Shown here piece after piece: positions 40,881 through 48,339 of a stretch of 64,000 nucleotides of DNA. The stretch spans positions 12,520-76,519 of the forward strand of contig DATBER010000105.1 of assembly GCA_036558905.1 (NCBI GenBank), read 5' to 3'. The translations under genes were made by a program, and so were the position numbers. Under the pieces are notes generated by a model, which was not told the origin of the DNA, ran no database searches, and was given only the letters and a program-made list of their open reading frames with translations. Within the stretch, counting starts at the first letter, position 1. Each line of letters begins with the position of its first letter. The stretch is from DASXRA01 sp036558905. GTDB taxonomy: Bacteria; Actinomycetota; Actinomycetes; Mycobacteriales; Jatrophihabitantaceae.

Positions 40881-41857
40881 AGCAGCACCGCCCCGACCAC
40901 CGAAGCGACGACCGCCGCCGTGACGAACGTGAGCGGGGCGAACCGGGTCGCGAACCGCCGCCCGAACGTGCCGGCCTGCATCGCGATGAGCTTGACGTCG
41001 ACCGCCGGGCCGACCGCCAGGAAGGCCAGCCGCGCGGTCAGCGAGAACTGGGTGAGCGACGCGGCGATGAACGCGTCGGCCTCCGAGCACACGGCGAGCA
41101 GCACCGCCAGCAGGCTGAGCGTGATGACGCCGGCCACCGTATTGCCGCCGAGGTGATCGAGCCAGGTCCGCGGGATCACGACGTTGAGCGTGGCGGCCGT
41201 GGCCGCGCCGATCACCAGCAGCCCGGCCGCCTGAGCGAGATCGTGGGCGGCGGTGAGTCGAGCTCGCTCCCACCGACCGGCGCCGTCCGGTGCGACGAAT
41301 CGCCTCGGCAGCGGAGCATCGCGCCCTATGCGCTGCCACAGCCAGCCGACCACCGTCGCCGTGACCAACGACGCCACGAAGCGGGCCAGCACCATGACCG
41401 GATGACCCGGGAAGGCCACCGACGTCGCCACGAGCACGACCGGGTTGATCGCCGGGGCGGACAGCAGGAACGCGACGGCCGGTCCGCGGGCCACCCCGCG
41501 TCGCATCAGCGCCGCCGCGACGGGCACTGACCCGCACTCGCATCCGGGTAACACCCCGCCGGCCACCCCGGCGACCGGCACGGCCAGCGCCGGTCGAGTC
41601 GGCAGCGCCCGGCGGAAGAACTCCGGCGGCACGAAGACCGCCAGGGACGTCGACAGCACGACGCCCAGCGCCAGGAATGGCGCGGCCTGGATGCAGATGG
41701 CGGCGAACACCGTCGTCCAGGCCGCGACCGACGGCGTGGACAGTGCGTCGCCCAACACGAACCGGGCGACCACCGCCACGAGCAGGATCGCGCAGAACAC
41801 GTCGGTGGAGCTGACCCCCCGCCGAACCGCCTCGGTTACCTCAGCCACGCGGGACAT
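40877..41857 (-). CDS. DUF318/ArsP_1-type permease
   Basis: The 326-residue protein has about eight to ten membrane helices and the family's conserved cysteine motif GGVLPGCECGSVPVAAALMR, with SAPAINPVVLVATSVAFPG after it. The second half repeats a similar topology (VCSEADAFIAASL). It is translationally coupled to the TIGR03943 gene. Proposed substrates in the superfamily range from organoarsenicals to metals; none can be inferred here. The ATG at 41857 is the likely start; a GTG lies upstream. Confidence 0.87.
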   Translation of the reverse strand: MSRVAEVTEAVRRGVSSTDVFCAILLVAVVARFVLGDALSTPSVAAWTTVFAAICIQAAPFLALGVVLSTSLAVFVPPEFFRRALPTRPALAVPVAGVAGGVLPGCECGSVPVAAALMRRGVARGPAVAFLLSAPAINPVVLVATSVAFPGHPVMVLARFVASLVTATVVGWLWQRIGRDAPLPRRFVAPDGAGRWERARLTAAHDLAQAAGLLVIGAATAATLNVVIPRTWLDHLGGNTVAGVITLSLLAVLLAVCSEADAFIAASLTQFSLTARLAFLAVGPAVDVKLIAMQAGTFGRRFATRFAPLTFVTAAVVASVVGAVLL

Positions 41858-41933
41858 CCTGGCAGCGGGCGCGTCGCACCTCACGCTCACCTCCGGATCT
41901 GTGGATGACGCCCGGCCCTGTGGACAAGACCGC

Positions 41934-42476
41934 TCAGGGCGCCAGTCCGGCCAGTACGATGTCGAGCGCCTTGCGCTGGGTGGCGTGCTTGGCCGGACGC
42001 TGCGCCGTGGCCAGGGCGAGGCCGCGTACCAGCAGGTACACCTCGTCCACCGACACGTCCGAGCGAATGGCCCCGTCCTGCTGGGCCCGCCGCAGCAGCG
42101 TCCCGACCGCGCGCCGCAGCCGCTGCGACGCCTGCACCGGGGCCTCGGGCACGCGGCCGGACGAGTCGGTGAGCAGCCCGACGAGCAGGATCTTGGTCGC
42201 CGCGGTGCCCACCATCGTCTCGATCAGTTCGCGCAGCGCCGCGGCCGGATCGCCGGCTGACAGGGCGCGCGCCTGAGCGGCCAGCTCGTCGAAGTGCCGC
42301 ACCACGGTGGCCTCGACCAGGTCCTGCTTGGTCGGGAAGTGCCGGAACACGGTCCCGATGCCCACCCCGGCCCGCCGGGCGATCTCGTCGGTCGACCCGG
42401 TCTCGCCGGCCTCGCTGAACACCGCTTCGGCGGCTTCCAGGATGCGGTCGCGATTCGCCTGCGCGTCGGCGCGCAT
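41934..42476 (-). CDS. TetR-family repressor
   Basis: The 180-residue protein starts MRADAQANRDRILEAAEAVF with the TetR helix-turn-helix (residues 5-55, VGIGTVFRHFPTKQDLVEA) and has a SACE_7040-like C-terminal domain (LAGLAP end). It closely resembles the TetR at 7212. I chose the ATG at 42476; a GTG ten codons upstream would place the operator inside the coding region. It is divergent from a SnoaL-like gene and faces a perfect 16-bp palindrome, its probable operator. Confidence 0.88.
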   Translation of the reverse strand: MRADAQANRDRILEAAEAVFSEAGETGSTDEIARRAGVGIGTVFRHFPTKQDLVEATVVRHFDELAAQARALSAGDPAAALRELIETMVGTAATKILLVGLLTDSSGRVPEAPVQASQRLRRAVGTLLRRAQQDGAIRSDVSVDEVYLLVRGLALATAQRPAKHATQRKALDIVLAGLAP

Positions 42477-42494
42477 GTGCCTCCTCCTTGCTAC

Positions 42495-42533
42495 CGGAGT
42501 GGCCACTCCGTATATTCGGACCGACCACTCCGG
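42495..42533. promoter_or_regulatory. TetR operator pair between tetR and SnoaL-like gene
   Basis: CGGAGTGGCCACTCCG (42495-42510) is a perfect 16-bp palindrome. A second partial site, CGGACCGACCACTCCGG (42517-42533), follows one helical turn later and contains the same CACTCCGG half-site as the operator at 7800-7815. Confidence 0.7.
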
Positions 42534-42551
42534 TTAAGTGTAGGAGCGACG

Positions 42552-43013
42552 ATGACGCAGGCCGTCACCCCGCAGGAAGTGTTCCACCGTCTCGTCGACG
42601 GCGTGTGCCGACTGGTCGGCGGCGACGCGAGCCAGGCGGAGAACCTGGCCGAGCTCTACGCCGAGCGCACCCACGTCGAGCACCCGATGGCGCTGCCCTC
42701 GGTCGATCCGTTGCTGACCCGGGACGACCTGCGGCGCCACTTCACCGGTGGTCCGATCGAGCCGATCCCCGACTACCGGGCGACCGACATCGTCGTCCAC
42801 GAGACGGCCGACCCCGAGGTGATCGTCGCCGAGTTCGCCTACCGGGGCAGCGTCGCCGGCCGCGAGTTCCGGGTGCCGTGCGTGTTCGTCTTGCGGGTGC
42901 GGGACGGGCAGATCGTCGAGTCCCGTGACTACATCAGCGCGCTCGACCGGGTCCGGGCGGTGGGTGGCCTGGACGGGCTGGTCGACCAGCTGCGAACGGC
43001 CCCCGCGAAATGA
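42552..43013 (+). CDS. SnoaL/NTF2-like domain protein
   Basis: The 153-residue protein has the NTF2-like cone fold typical of SnoaL-type polyketide cyclases and ketosteroid-isomerase-like proteins: LAELYAERTHVEHPMALPSV, PIPDYRATDIVVHETADPEV, VAEFAYRGSVAGREFRVPCV and RDGQIVESRDYISALD. No catalytic assignment is possible. It is probably repressed by the divergent TetR protein. Its TGA is the first base set of family B hairpin B2. Confidence 0.85.
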   Translation: MTQAVTPQEVFHRLVDGVCRLVGGDASQAENLAELYAERTHVEHPMALPSVDPLLTRDDLRRHFTGGPIEPIPDYRATDIVVHETADPEVIVAEFAYRGSVAGREFRVPCVFVLRVRDGQIVESRDYISALDRVRAVGGLDGLVDQLRTAPAK

Positions 43014-43062
43014 TCAACAGGGAGAGACGGCTGCGATAGCGGCCATTTCTCCCTGTTGATCA
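43011..43062. repeat. Family B palindrome, copy B2, carrying a stop codon
   Basis: The arms are TGATCAACAGGGAGA and TCTCCCTGTTGATCA around a 22-bp interior. The TGA of the SnoaL-like gene is the first three bases of the left arm. The convergent nuclease gene ends 18 bases beyond the right arm. It is a likely bidirectional terminator. Confidence 0.85.
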
Positions 43063-43079
43063 AAGGAGAACGACGCGGG

Positions 43080-45458
43080 CTATTGCACGCGCACCACCTG
43101 CGGATCGTGGTCGCTGGTCTGATTGGTGAACTCGGAATTGATGTGCACGACCTGGTACTGCACGTTCTGCACCGCGTTGGTGACCAGGATGTGGTCGAGC
43201 ACCTGCGACACCCCGTTGAACACGTAGGTGTACTGCTGGTTCACCGGCAGCGTCGAGATCAGGTCGGTGAGGACCGACGGGCCGCTGCCGTCGGCGGTGC
43301 CGGTGCGCAGGGCGGCCAGCGCCGGGCTGAACTGGTAGTCGTTCAGGTCACCGAGCACGACCACCTTGGCCTTCTTGTCGACGTCGAGCAGCTTCTGCAC
43401 GAAGTCGTGCACCACCTGGGCCTGGCCGGCCCGCTGCACGGCCGACGACTGCGCCGGGAACTGGAACCGGCCGTCGGCGCTCTGGTCGCCGCCCTTCGAG
43501 TCGAAGTGGTTGGCGATCACGAACACCGGCGAGCCCCGGAACACGAACTCGCCGGCCAATGGCTTGCGGCTGTCCGTCCACACCGCGTTGGTCGGGTCGA
43601 TGCGCCCGGGCGAGAGCGTGAGGTCGGGCGCGCCGTGCGACTTGACGACCTGGGTGCCCGTGGTCGAGCGGTTCACCGTCGAACCGCCCCGGTCGACGAA
43701 CGTGACCCGGTCCGGGTTATAGAGGAACACGACCCGGATGTTGCCGCCCGGCTCACCGCCGTCCTTGTCGTTGACGGGGTCGATCTCGCGCCACGCGTAG
43801 TCCGGGCCGCCGGCCGCCACGATCGCCGCGGTCAGCTTGGTCAGCGTCTGGTCGGCCGCCACGACACCGTCGTCGGTGGCCCCGTCGTTGTCCTGGACCT
43901 CTTCGACCGCCACGATGTCGGGCGACGCGAGGTTGGTGACGACGCCCTGGCCCAGCGCCTGGAACTTCGCGGCCGGGTCGGACGGCGCCAGGTTCTCGAC
44001 GTTGTAGGTCGCGACGGCCAGTTGCTTGGTCGTCTGCGGGGTGGCGCTCACCGGAGACAACCCGTTGTCCTGCCGGGCGCCCAGCGTGGTGGCCGCGATC
44101 AGGTAGCCGCCGAAGTTGGAATAGTCGACCGGGCCGACCGTCGCGCCGGTGAACACGTCGCCGACGTTGACGCCGGGCTTGCTGCCGTCGGCCGGCACGA
44201 CCTCGAGCCGTCCGGACGGGATGGCGTTCTCGGCGGTGATCTCCGTACCACCCCGTATGGTGGCCGCCTGCGCGGGCTTGGTGGTGACGTACTGCTCGCC
44301 GAAGTCGTTCGACGGACCGACCACCCGGGCGTCGTCGACCTCGACCCGCATGCCCTCGCGCGACTCCCAGAAGTCCAGGGCCGAGCGGGTGGGCGTGATC
44401 GGCGTCGACTCGATGTTGCCGCCGCCCAGGTCGGGCGCGTAGGTGTCGGGCACGGTCGTCGGGGTGATCACCTCGGGCGCCGGCAACGCGTTGCCGTGCG
44501 AGAGCACGATCGTCTGCGGGCTGTTGATCTCGGTCACCGACAGGTTCGACGTGGTCGACACGCTCTCGCCGCTGCTGAGCGGGTAGAAGTCCTTGACCGT
44601 GCCGGACACGAGCACGCTGTCGCCGACCGCGACGCCGGGCGACGAGGTGAAGACGAAGATGCCCTCGCTGGTGGCCGGGTTGGCGTCCGGGGAGGGGTCC
44701 TGGATCCAGAAGCCCTTGCTGCCGGACGTGCGGATGCCGGTGACGATGCCGGGCACGTTGGTGACGGCGTCGCCATCGTGGGGCGAGACGAACGTGGTGC
44801 CCTGGAGGTCGTGGATACGCAGCGGACCGGGTTCACCCGTGCCGGTGCCGCCGCCGCTGTTCGCAGCCGCCGGGGTGGGTTCGGCCGCGGAGAAGTCGGC
44901 CGAGTTGTTGTCGGTGTCGGCGCTGTCCTTGCGCTGGACCGAGTCGGTGTTGGACGCCCCGGCGATCGGCGAGCCCTCGCTGATGGCCGCCGTGCCGAAG
45001 CCGACCAGGTCGACGCTGGCTGCCTGGCAGCTCGCCGAGTCGCTGCAGGTGAGCGCCGCCGTCGAGTTGACCAGAGCCACCGTGCCGGCCGTCGCCGACA
45101 TCAGGATGGTGCCGCTCGCCTGGGCCGGTGGCAGCGGCGTCGTCCCGCCCGCGCCCTGCGACTCGGCGATCAGGTAGAAGGCGCCCGGGGCGATCGACCC
45201 GGACAGAGCGGTGACCTGCCAGGCGCCGGTCGCGCTCGAGGAGTGGTACTGCACCGACCAGCCGTCCAGGCTCGCCGGCGCGGTGCCGCGATTGGTGAGT
45301 TCGATGAAGTCGTTGGTGTACGTGGCGCCGGAGTTGCCGCCGCCCCCGTAGACCTCGTTGATGACCGTCCCGGTGGACGGTGTCGCGGTGGCCGGAACGG
45401 CGACCGTCAGGGCAGCGAGCGCGGTTGCGATCACGCCGCCGGTGAGCAGAGCACGCAC
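43080..45458 (-). CDS. ExeM/NucH-type secreted endonuclease with lamin-tail domain
   Basis: The 792-residue protein has a signal peptide (about residues 1-25, cleavage after VPATATA-like VPATATP). A lamin-tail domain follows (about 28-140: VINEVYGGGGNSGATYTNDF), then an OB-like nucleic-acid-binding region (about 210-500), then an endonuclease/exonuclease/phosphatase domain (about 505-792) with VATYNVENL, DIVAVEEVQDND, VIANHFDSKGGDQS, VVLGDLNDYQFSP and the C-terminal TSDHDPQ. These are the ExeM/NucH signatures of extracellular DNases. It may release phosphate and nucleotides from DNA. GTG start at 45458. Its stop lies just beyond hairpin B2. Confidence 0.92.
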   Translation of the reverse strand: MRALLTGGVIATALAALTVAVPATATPSTGTVINEVYGGGGNSGATYTNDFIELTNRGTAPASLDGWSVQYHSSSATGAWQVTALSGSIAPGAFYLIAESQGAGGTTPLPPAQASGTILMSATAGTVALVNSTAALTCSDSASCQAASVDLVGFGTAAISEGSPIAGASNTDSVQRKDSADTDNNSADFSAAEPTPAAANSGGGTGTGEPGPLRIHDLQGTTFVSPHDGDAVTNVPGIVTGIRTSGSKGFWIQDPSPDANPATSEGIFVFTSSPGVAVGDSVLVSGTVKDFYPLSSGESVSTTSNLSVTEINSPQTIVLSHGNALPAPEVITPTTVPDTYAPDLGGGNIESTPITPTRSALDFWESREGMRVEVDDARVVGPSNDFGEQYVTTKPAQAATIRGGTEITAENAIPSGRLEVVPADGSKPGVNVGDVFTGATVGPVDYSNFGGYLIAATTLGARQDNGLSPVSATPQTTKQLAVATYNVENLAPSDPAAKFQALGQGVVTNLASPDIVAVEEVQDNDGATDDGVVAADQTLTKLTAAIVAAGGPDYAWREIDPVNDKDGGEPGGNIRVVFLYNPDRVTFVDRGGSTVNRSTTGTQVVKSHGAPDLTLSPGRIDPTNAVWTDSRKPLAGEFVFRGSPVFVIANHFDSKGGDQSADGRFQFPAQSSAVQRAGQAQVVHDFVQKLLDVDKKAKVVVLGDLNDYQFSPALAALRTGTADGSGPSVLTDLISTLPVNQQYTYVFNGVSQVLDHILVTNAVQNVQYQVVHINSEFTNQTSDHDPQVVRVQ

Positions 45459-45619
45459 GTAGTCCTCCGATTCCTGGTGGTTGGACGGCGCTCACTCTGG
45501 GCGATTCGGGTGAACACACGGTGACGCTCGCGAGTATCGCGGGCAGCGGTGATGTTGGCAGCAGCACAGATCTGCGGACTTCTGTCGCATTTCTCGGCGG
45601 GTGATGCCAGAGTTATCTA

Positions 45620-46216
45620 ATGAATCTGCTGTTGGTCGGGCCGCCCGGGTCGGGTAAGGGGACCCAGGGCGAGCGGCTCGCGAAGCGCCTCGGCATCGAG
45701 CACATCGCCGCCGGTGATCTGCTGCGCGAAGAGGTGCGCGCCGACACCGCGCTGGGCTCGAAGGTCCGCGGCTTCCTGGAACGCGGCGAGCTGGTCCCGG
45801 ACGAGCTGGTGATCGACTTGCTCATGCCCCGCGTCCTGGCGGCGGCCCGCAACGGCGGCTACCTGCTCGACGGTTTCCCCCGCTCGGTGGGCCAGGCCCG
45901 CGAGGCGCGCAGGCTGGCCGACCAGGAGGGGTTCTCGGCCGACCGGGTCATCTACCTCGACGCCCCGCGCGACGAACTGGTCAATCGCATCCTGGTCCGG
46001 GCCAAGACCGAGGGCCGCAGCGACGACACCCCCGAGGTCATCCGGTACCGGCTGCAGGTGTTCGACGAGGCCACCGCCCCGTTGATCGACTACTACCGCG
46101 GCCGCGGCCTGCTGCGCGTCGTCGACGCCAGCCGCAGCGCCGACGAGGTCACCGCGGCGATCCTGGTCGAGCTCGGCGTCGATCCCGACGCGAAGGTCGA
46201 CGCCCTCGAGGCGTAA
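45620..46216 (+). CDS. adk: Adenylate kinase, short-LID form
   Basis: The 198-residue enzyme has the P-loop LLVGPPGSGKGTQGERLAKR, AAGDLLREEVRADTALG, GYLLDGFPRSVGQAREA and RAKTEGRSDDTPEVIRYRL. It catalyses ATP + AMP to 2 ADP. It lacks the long zinc-binding LID, as mycobacterial enzymes do. The housekeeping gene normally lies in the secY-adk-map operon with ribosomal protein genes. This copy stands alone, so it is either relocated or a second isozyme. Confidence 0.92.
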   Translation: MNLLLVGPPGSGKGTQGERLAKRLGIEHIAAGDLLREEVRADTALGSKVRGFLERGELVPDELVIDLLMPRVLAAARNGGYLLDGFPRSVGQAREARRLADQEGFSADRVIYLDAPRDELVNRILVRAKTEGRSDDTPEVIRYRLQVFDEATAPLIDYYRGRGLLRVVDASRSADEVTAAILVELGVDPDAKVDALEA

Positions 46217-46271
46217 GCGCGCGGCCCGCTCCTTGATCGTTGCCTTCGGGCGCGCGGCCCGCTCCTTGATC
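46217..46271 (+). repeat. 22-bp direct repeat joined to hairpin B3
   Basis: GCGCGCGGCCCGCTCCTTGATC occurs at 46217-46238 and again at 46250-46271, with 11 bases between. The second copy runs directly into the left arm of family B hairpin B3, while the first stops at TTGATC. This looks like a local duplication at the hairpin boundary. Confidence 0.7.
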
Positions 46272-46319
46272 AACAGCGAAATTTGGCTGCTCCAGCGACC
46301 AATTCTCGCTGTTGATCAA
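46266..46319. repeat. Family B palindrome, copy B3
   Basis: This 54-bp copy has arms TTGATCAACAGCGA and TCGCTGTTGATCAA and inner TTGGCTGC/GCGACCAA with mismatches. It lies 50 bases after the adenylate kinase stop, upstream of an MFS gene on the same strand. Confidence 0.8.
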
Positions 46320-46431
46320 GTCGGAGGCGGCGCTCCCGCGGACGATCACACTTCCCCCCAGTGGTCGGATTCGCGGTGTTCAGACAGGCACAAGCGGGGG
46401 AAAACCGACCTCTGGCGGGCCGACGCGAGCA

Positions 46432-46478
46432 TGCAAAGGAGTCTTTGCAAGAGTCTTGCCAAGACATCTTTGCAAAGC
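46432..46478. promoter_or_regulatory. Operator array upstream of MFS gene
   Basis: The 60 bases before the MFS start contain TGCAAAG-GAGT-CTTTGCA (46432-46449; perfect 7-bp arms), GTCTTGCCAAGAC (46453-46465; perfect) and CTTTGCAAAG (46468-46477; perfect). CTTTGCAA-like units repeat at about 12-14 bp. This suggests co-operative binding of a dimeric repressor, perhaps the ArsR-type protein encoded at 47764. Confidence 0.65.
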
Positions 46479-46491
46479 TATGTTGGCATGC

Positions 46492-47736
46492 ATGCGAGCG
46501 CTATGGAAAGTGCTGGTCCGGCACCGGGACTACCGGTTCCTGCTGGCCGCCGGCCTGGTCTCGCTGACCGGCGACTGGGTGCTTTCGATCGGCCTGACCT
46601 ACTACGTCTACGCGGTCACCGGGTCGACGATGGCGTCCGGGACGGTGCTGTTGGCCTCGTTCCTGCCGCAGGTGCTGCTCGGGTCGCTGGCCGGGGTGTT
46701 CGTCGATCAGTGGGACCGCCGCCGCACGATGATCGGCGCCAACCTGATGCTGGCCGCCGGGTTGCTGCCGCTACTGGCCTTCGACGAGGCCCAGCGGGTG
46801 TGGATCGCGTACCTGGTCGTGCTCTACGAGAGCTGCGTCGAGCAGTTCTTCACGCCGGCCGAGTCTTCGCTGGTACCGCACCTGGTGGCCGAACCCGACC
46901 TGATCAGCGCCAACGCGCTCAACGGCCAGAACCGCAACATCGCCCGGCTGGTCGGCGCGGCCCTCGGCGGGGTGGCGGCCGGGGTCGGCGGGGTCGCGCT
47001 CGTGACCGTCGTCGACGCCGCGACGTTCCTGCTGGCCGCCGGGCTGATCGTCCTGATCAAGGCCCGTCCCCGGCCCGTCGCGACGCGCCGCCCGTCTTTG
47101 CGCGACGAGTGGCGCAGTGGCCTTGAGCTGGCCCGCCGCGAGCCCACCCTGCGCATCCTGTTCCTGGTCGCGGCGGTCACGTCGGTGGGCGAGGGGATCA
47201 TCGGCACGCTGGCCGCCCCGTTCGTTCGCGACGTGCTGCACGGCAGTGCCTCGGCGTACGGCACGATCAACGCGGCCCAGGCGGTGGGAGGTGTCGTCTC
47301 GGGCTTCGCTGCCGCGGCGGTCGCGCACCGGTTCGCCCCGCGATCGCTTCTCGCGTACGGCGCCGTGATGTTCGGTCTGGTCGACCTGGCGCTGTTCCTG
47401 TACCCGCTGGCGTACGTCGCGGTATGGCCGGCCGTCGTTTGCATGCTCGTGGTGGGGCTACCCGACGCGTTCGTCGTGGCTGGCGAGATGACGCTGTTCC
47501 AGCGGGCGTCGTCCGACTCGCACCGCGGCCGGGTGTTCGGGGCGCTGGGCGCCGTCCAGGGCGGCGCGATGCTGGCCGGGACGTTGCTGGCCGGCGCGCT
47601 CGGCGACGTGATCGGCATCGTGCCGGTGATCGCCGTGCAGGGCGTGGGCTACGTCGTCGCCGGGCTGATCGTCGCGGTGTGGATGCCGCGCGCCGCCACG
47701 CCACAACGTCCGATCGTGCAACCGCTGGCCGCGTGA
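46492..47736 (+). CDS. MFS transporter (DHA3/enterobactin-exporter-like)
   Basis: The 414-residue protein has twelve membrane helices: RDYRFLLAAGLVSLTGDWVL in helix 1, motif A region LAGVFVDQWDRRRTMIGAN and NGQNRNIARLVGAALGG in helix 5. This is the DHA3 group, which exports macrolides or siderophores. I chose the ATG at 46492, after the operator array. The last eight residues (PIVQPLAA) and TGA lie in family A palindrome A6, as in the unrelated HAD gene at 8838. It is followed by an ArsR-type regulator and a second MFS gene. Confidence 0.88.
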   Translation: MRALWKVLVRHRDYRFLLAAGLVSLTGDWVLSIGLTYYVYAVTGSTMASGTVLLASFLPQVLLGSLAGVFVDQWDRRRTMIGANLMLAAGLLPLLAFDEAQRVWIAYLVVLYESCVEQFFTPAESSLVPHLVAEPDLISANALNGQNRNIARLVGAALGGVAAGVGGVALVTVVDAATFLLAAGLIVLIKARPRPVATRRPSLRDEWRSGLELARREPTLRILFLVAAVTSVGEGIIGTLAAPFVRDVLHGSASAYGTINAAQAVGGVVSGFAAAAVAHRFAPRSLLAYGAVMFGLVDLALFLYPLAYVAVWPAVVCMLVVGLPDAFVVAGEMTLFQRASSDSHRGRVFGALGAVQGGAMLAGTLLAGALGDVIGIVPVIAVQGVGYVVAGLIVAVWMPRAATPQRPIVQPLAA

Positions 47737-47759
47737 GGCGTCCCGATGTTGCACGATCG
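47711..47759. repeat. Family A palindrome, copy A6, carrying a stop codon
   Basis: The outer arms CGATCGTGCAAC and GTTGCACGATCG are perfect; the inner arms GGCCGC/GCGTCC have one mismatch and the loop is GTGAG. The TGA of the MFS gene (47734-47736) lies in the loop. The ArsR-type gene starts five bases after the right arm, so this copy may attenuate rather than fully separate the two genes. Confidence 0.85.
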
Positions 47760-47763
47760 CGCC

Positions 47764-48339
47764 ATGACTGACGAGCGCCCACCCATCGAACTGACCGATC
47801 CGCGGGCCTTGCGGGCCTACGCCCACCCGGTGCGCGGCAAGCTGCTCGGCCTGCTGCGCCGGCGCGGCCCGCTGACCGCCACCGGGGCGGCCGAGCTGCT
47901 CGGCGAGAGCTCGGGCACCACTTCCTTCCACCTGCGCCAGCTGGCCAAGTACGGGCTGGTCGAGGAAGCCCCGGGCGGCACCGGCCGGCAGAAGCCCTGG
48001 CAGGCCACGTCACTGCTGACGCACATCCCGCCGATCCAGGCCACCCCCGAGGCGGCCGAGGCGGCCAAGCAGCTGCGCATCTCCATGGCCCAGCGCTACT
48101 TCGAGTGGCTCGTCAGGTGGCTGCAACAGACCGACGACGAGACCGACGAGTGGCGCAGTGCCGCCCTGTTCGGTGACCGCATCATCTGGGCCACGGCCGC
48201 CGAACTCGAGGACGTCAAGCAAGCCGTCGAAGACCTGATCGAGCCGTACGCCCGGCGGCTGACCGAGATCGCGGAGCGCCCGGAAGGGGCCCGGGAGATC
48301 AGCTACATCGCGTTCGCCTTCCCCATGGAGCCGCCGTGA
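47764..48339 (+). CDS. ArsR-type winged-helix regulator
   Basis: The 191-residue protein has an N-terminal winged helix (about residues 12-85: LRAYAHPVRGKLLGLLRRRG, ATGAAELLGESSGTTSFHLR, QLAKYGLVEEAPG) and a C-terminal helical region (about 105-185) with an acidic segment (QQTDDETDEWR). Its TGA overlaps the GTG of the next MFS gene (GTGA at 48336-48339), so it is co-expressed with that exporter. No Cys metal-binding motif is present, so an organic ligand is likely. Confidence 0.88.
   Translation: MTDERPPIELTDPRALRAYAHPVRGKLLGLLRRRGPLTATGAAELLGESSGTTSFHLRQLAKYGLVEEAPGGTGRQKPWQATSLLTHIPPIQATPEAAEAAKQLRISMAQRYFEWLVRWLQQTDDETDEWRSAALFGDRIIWATAAELEDVKQAVEDLIEPYARRLTEIAERPEGAREISYIAFAFPMEPP

Noticed and set aside
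43056..45524. 822-codon plus-strand frame
   Set aside because: It is antisense to the ExeM-type nuclease, whose motifs are all on the minus strand.
4998..47759. Family A hairpins as phage or integron attachment sites
   Set aside because: No integrase or recombinase gene is present, and the copies flank ordinary chromosomal genes, so terminator-like use is more likely.
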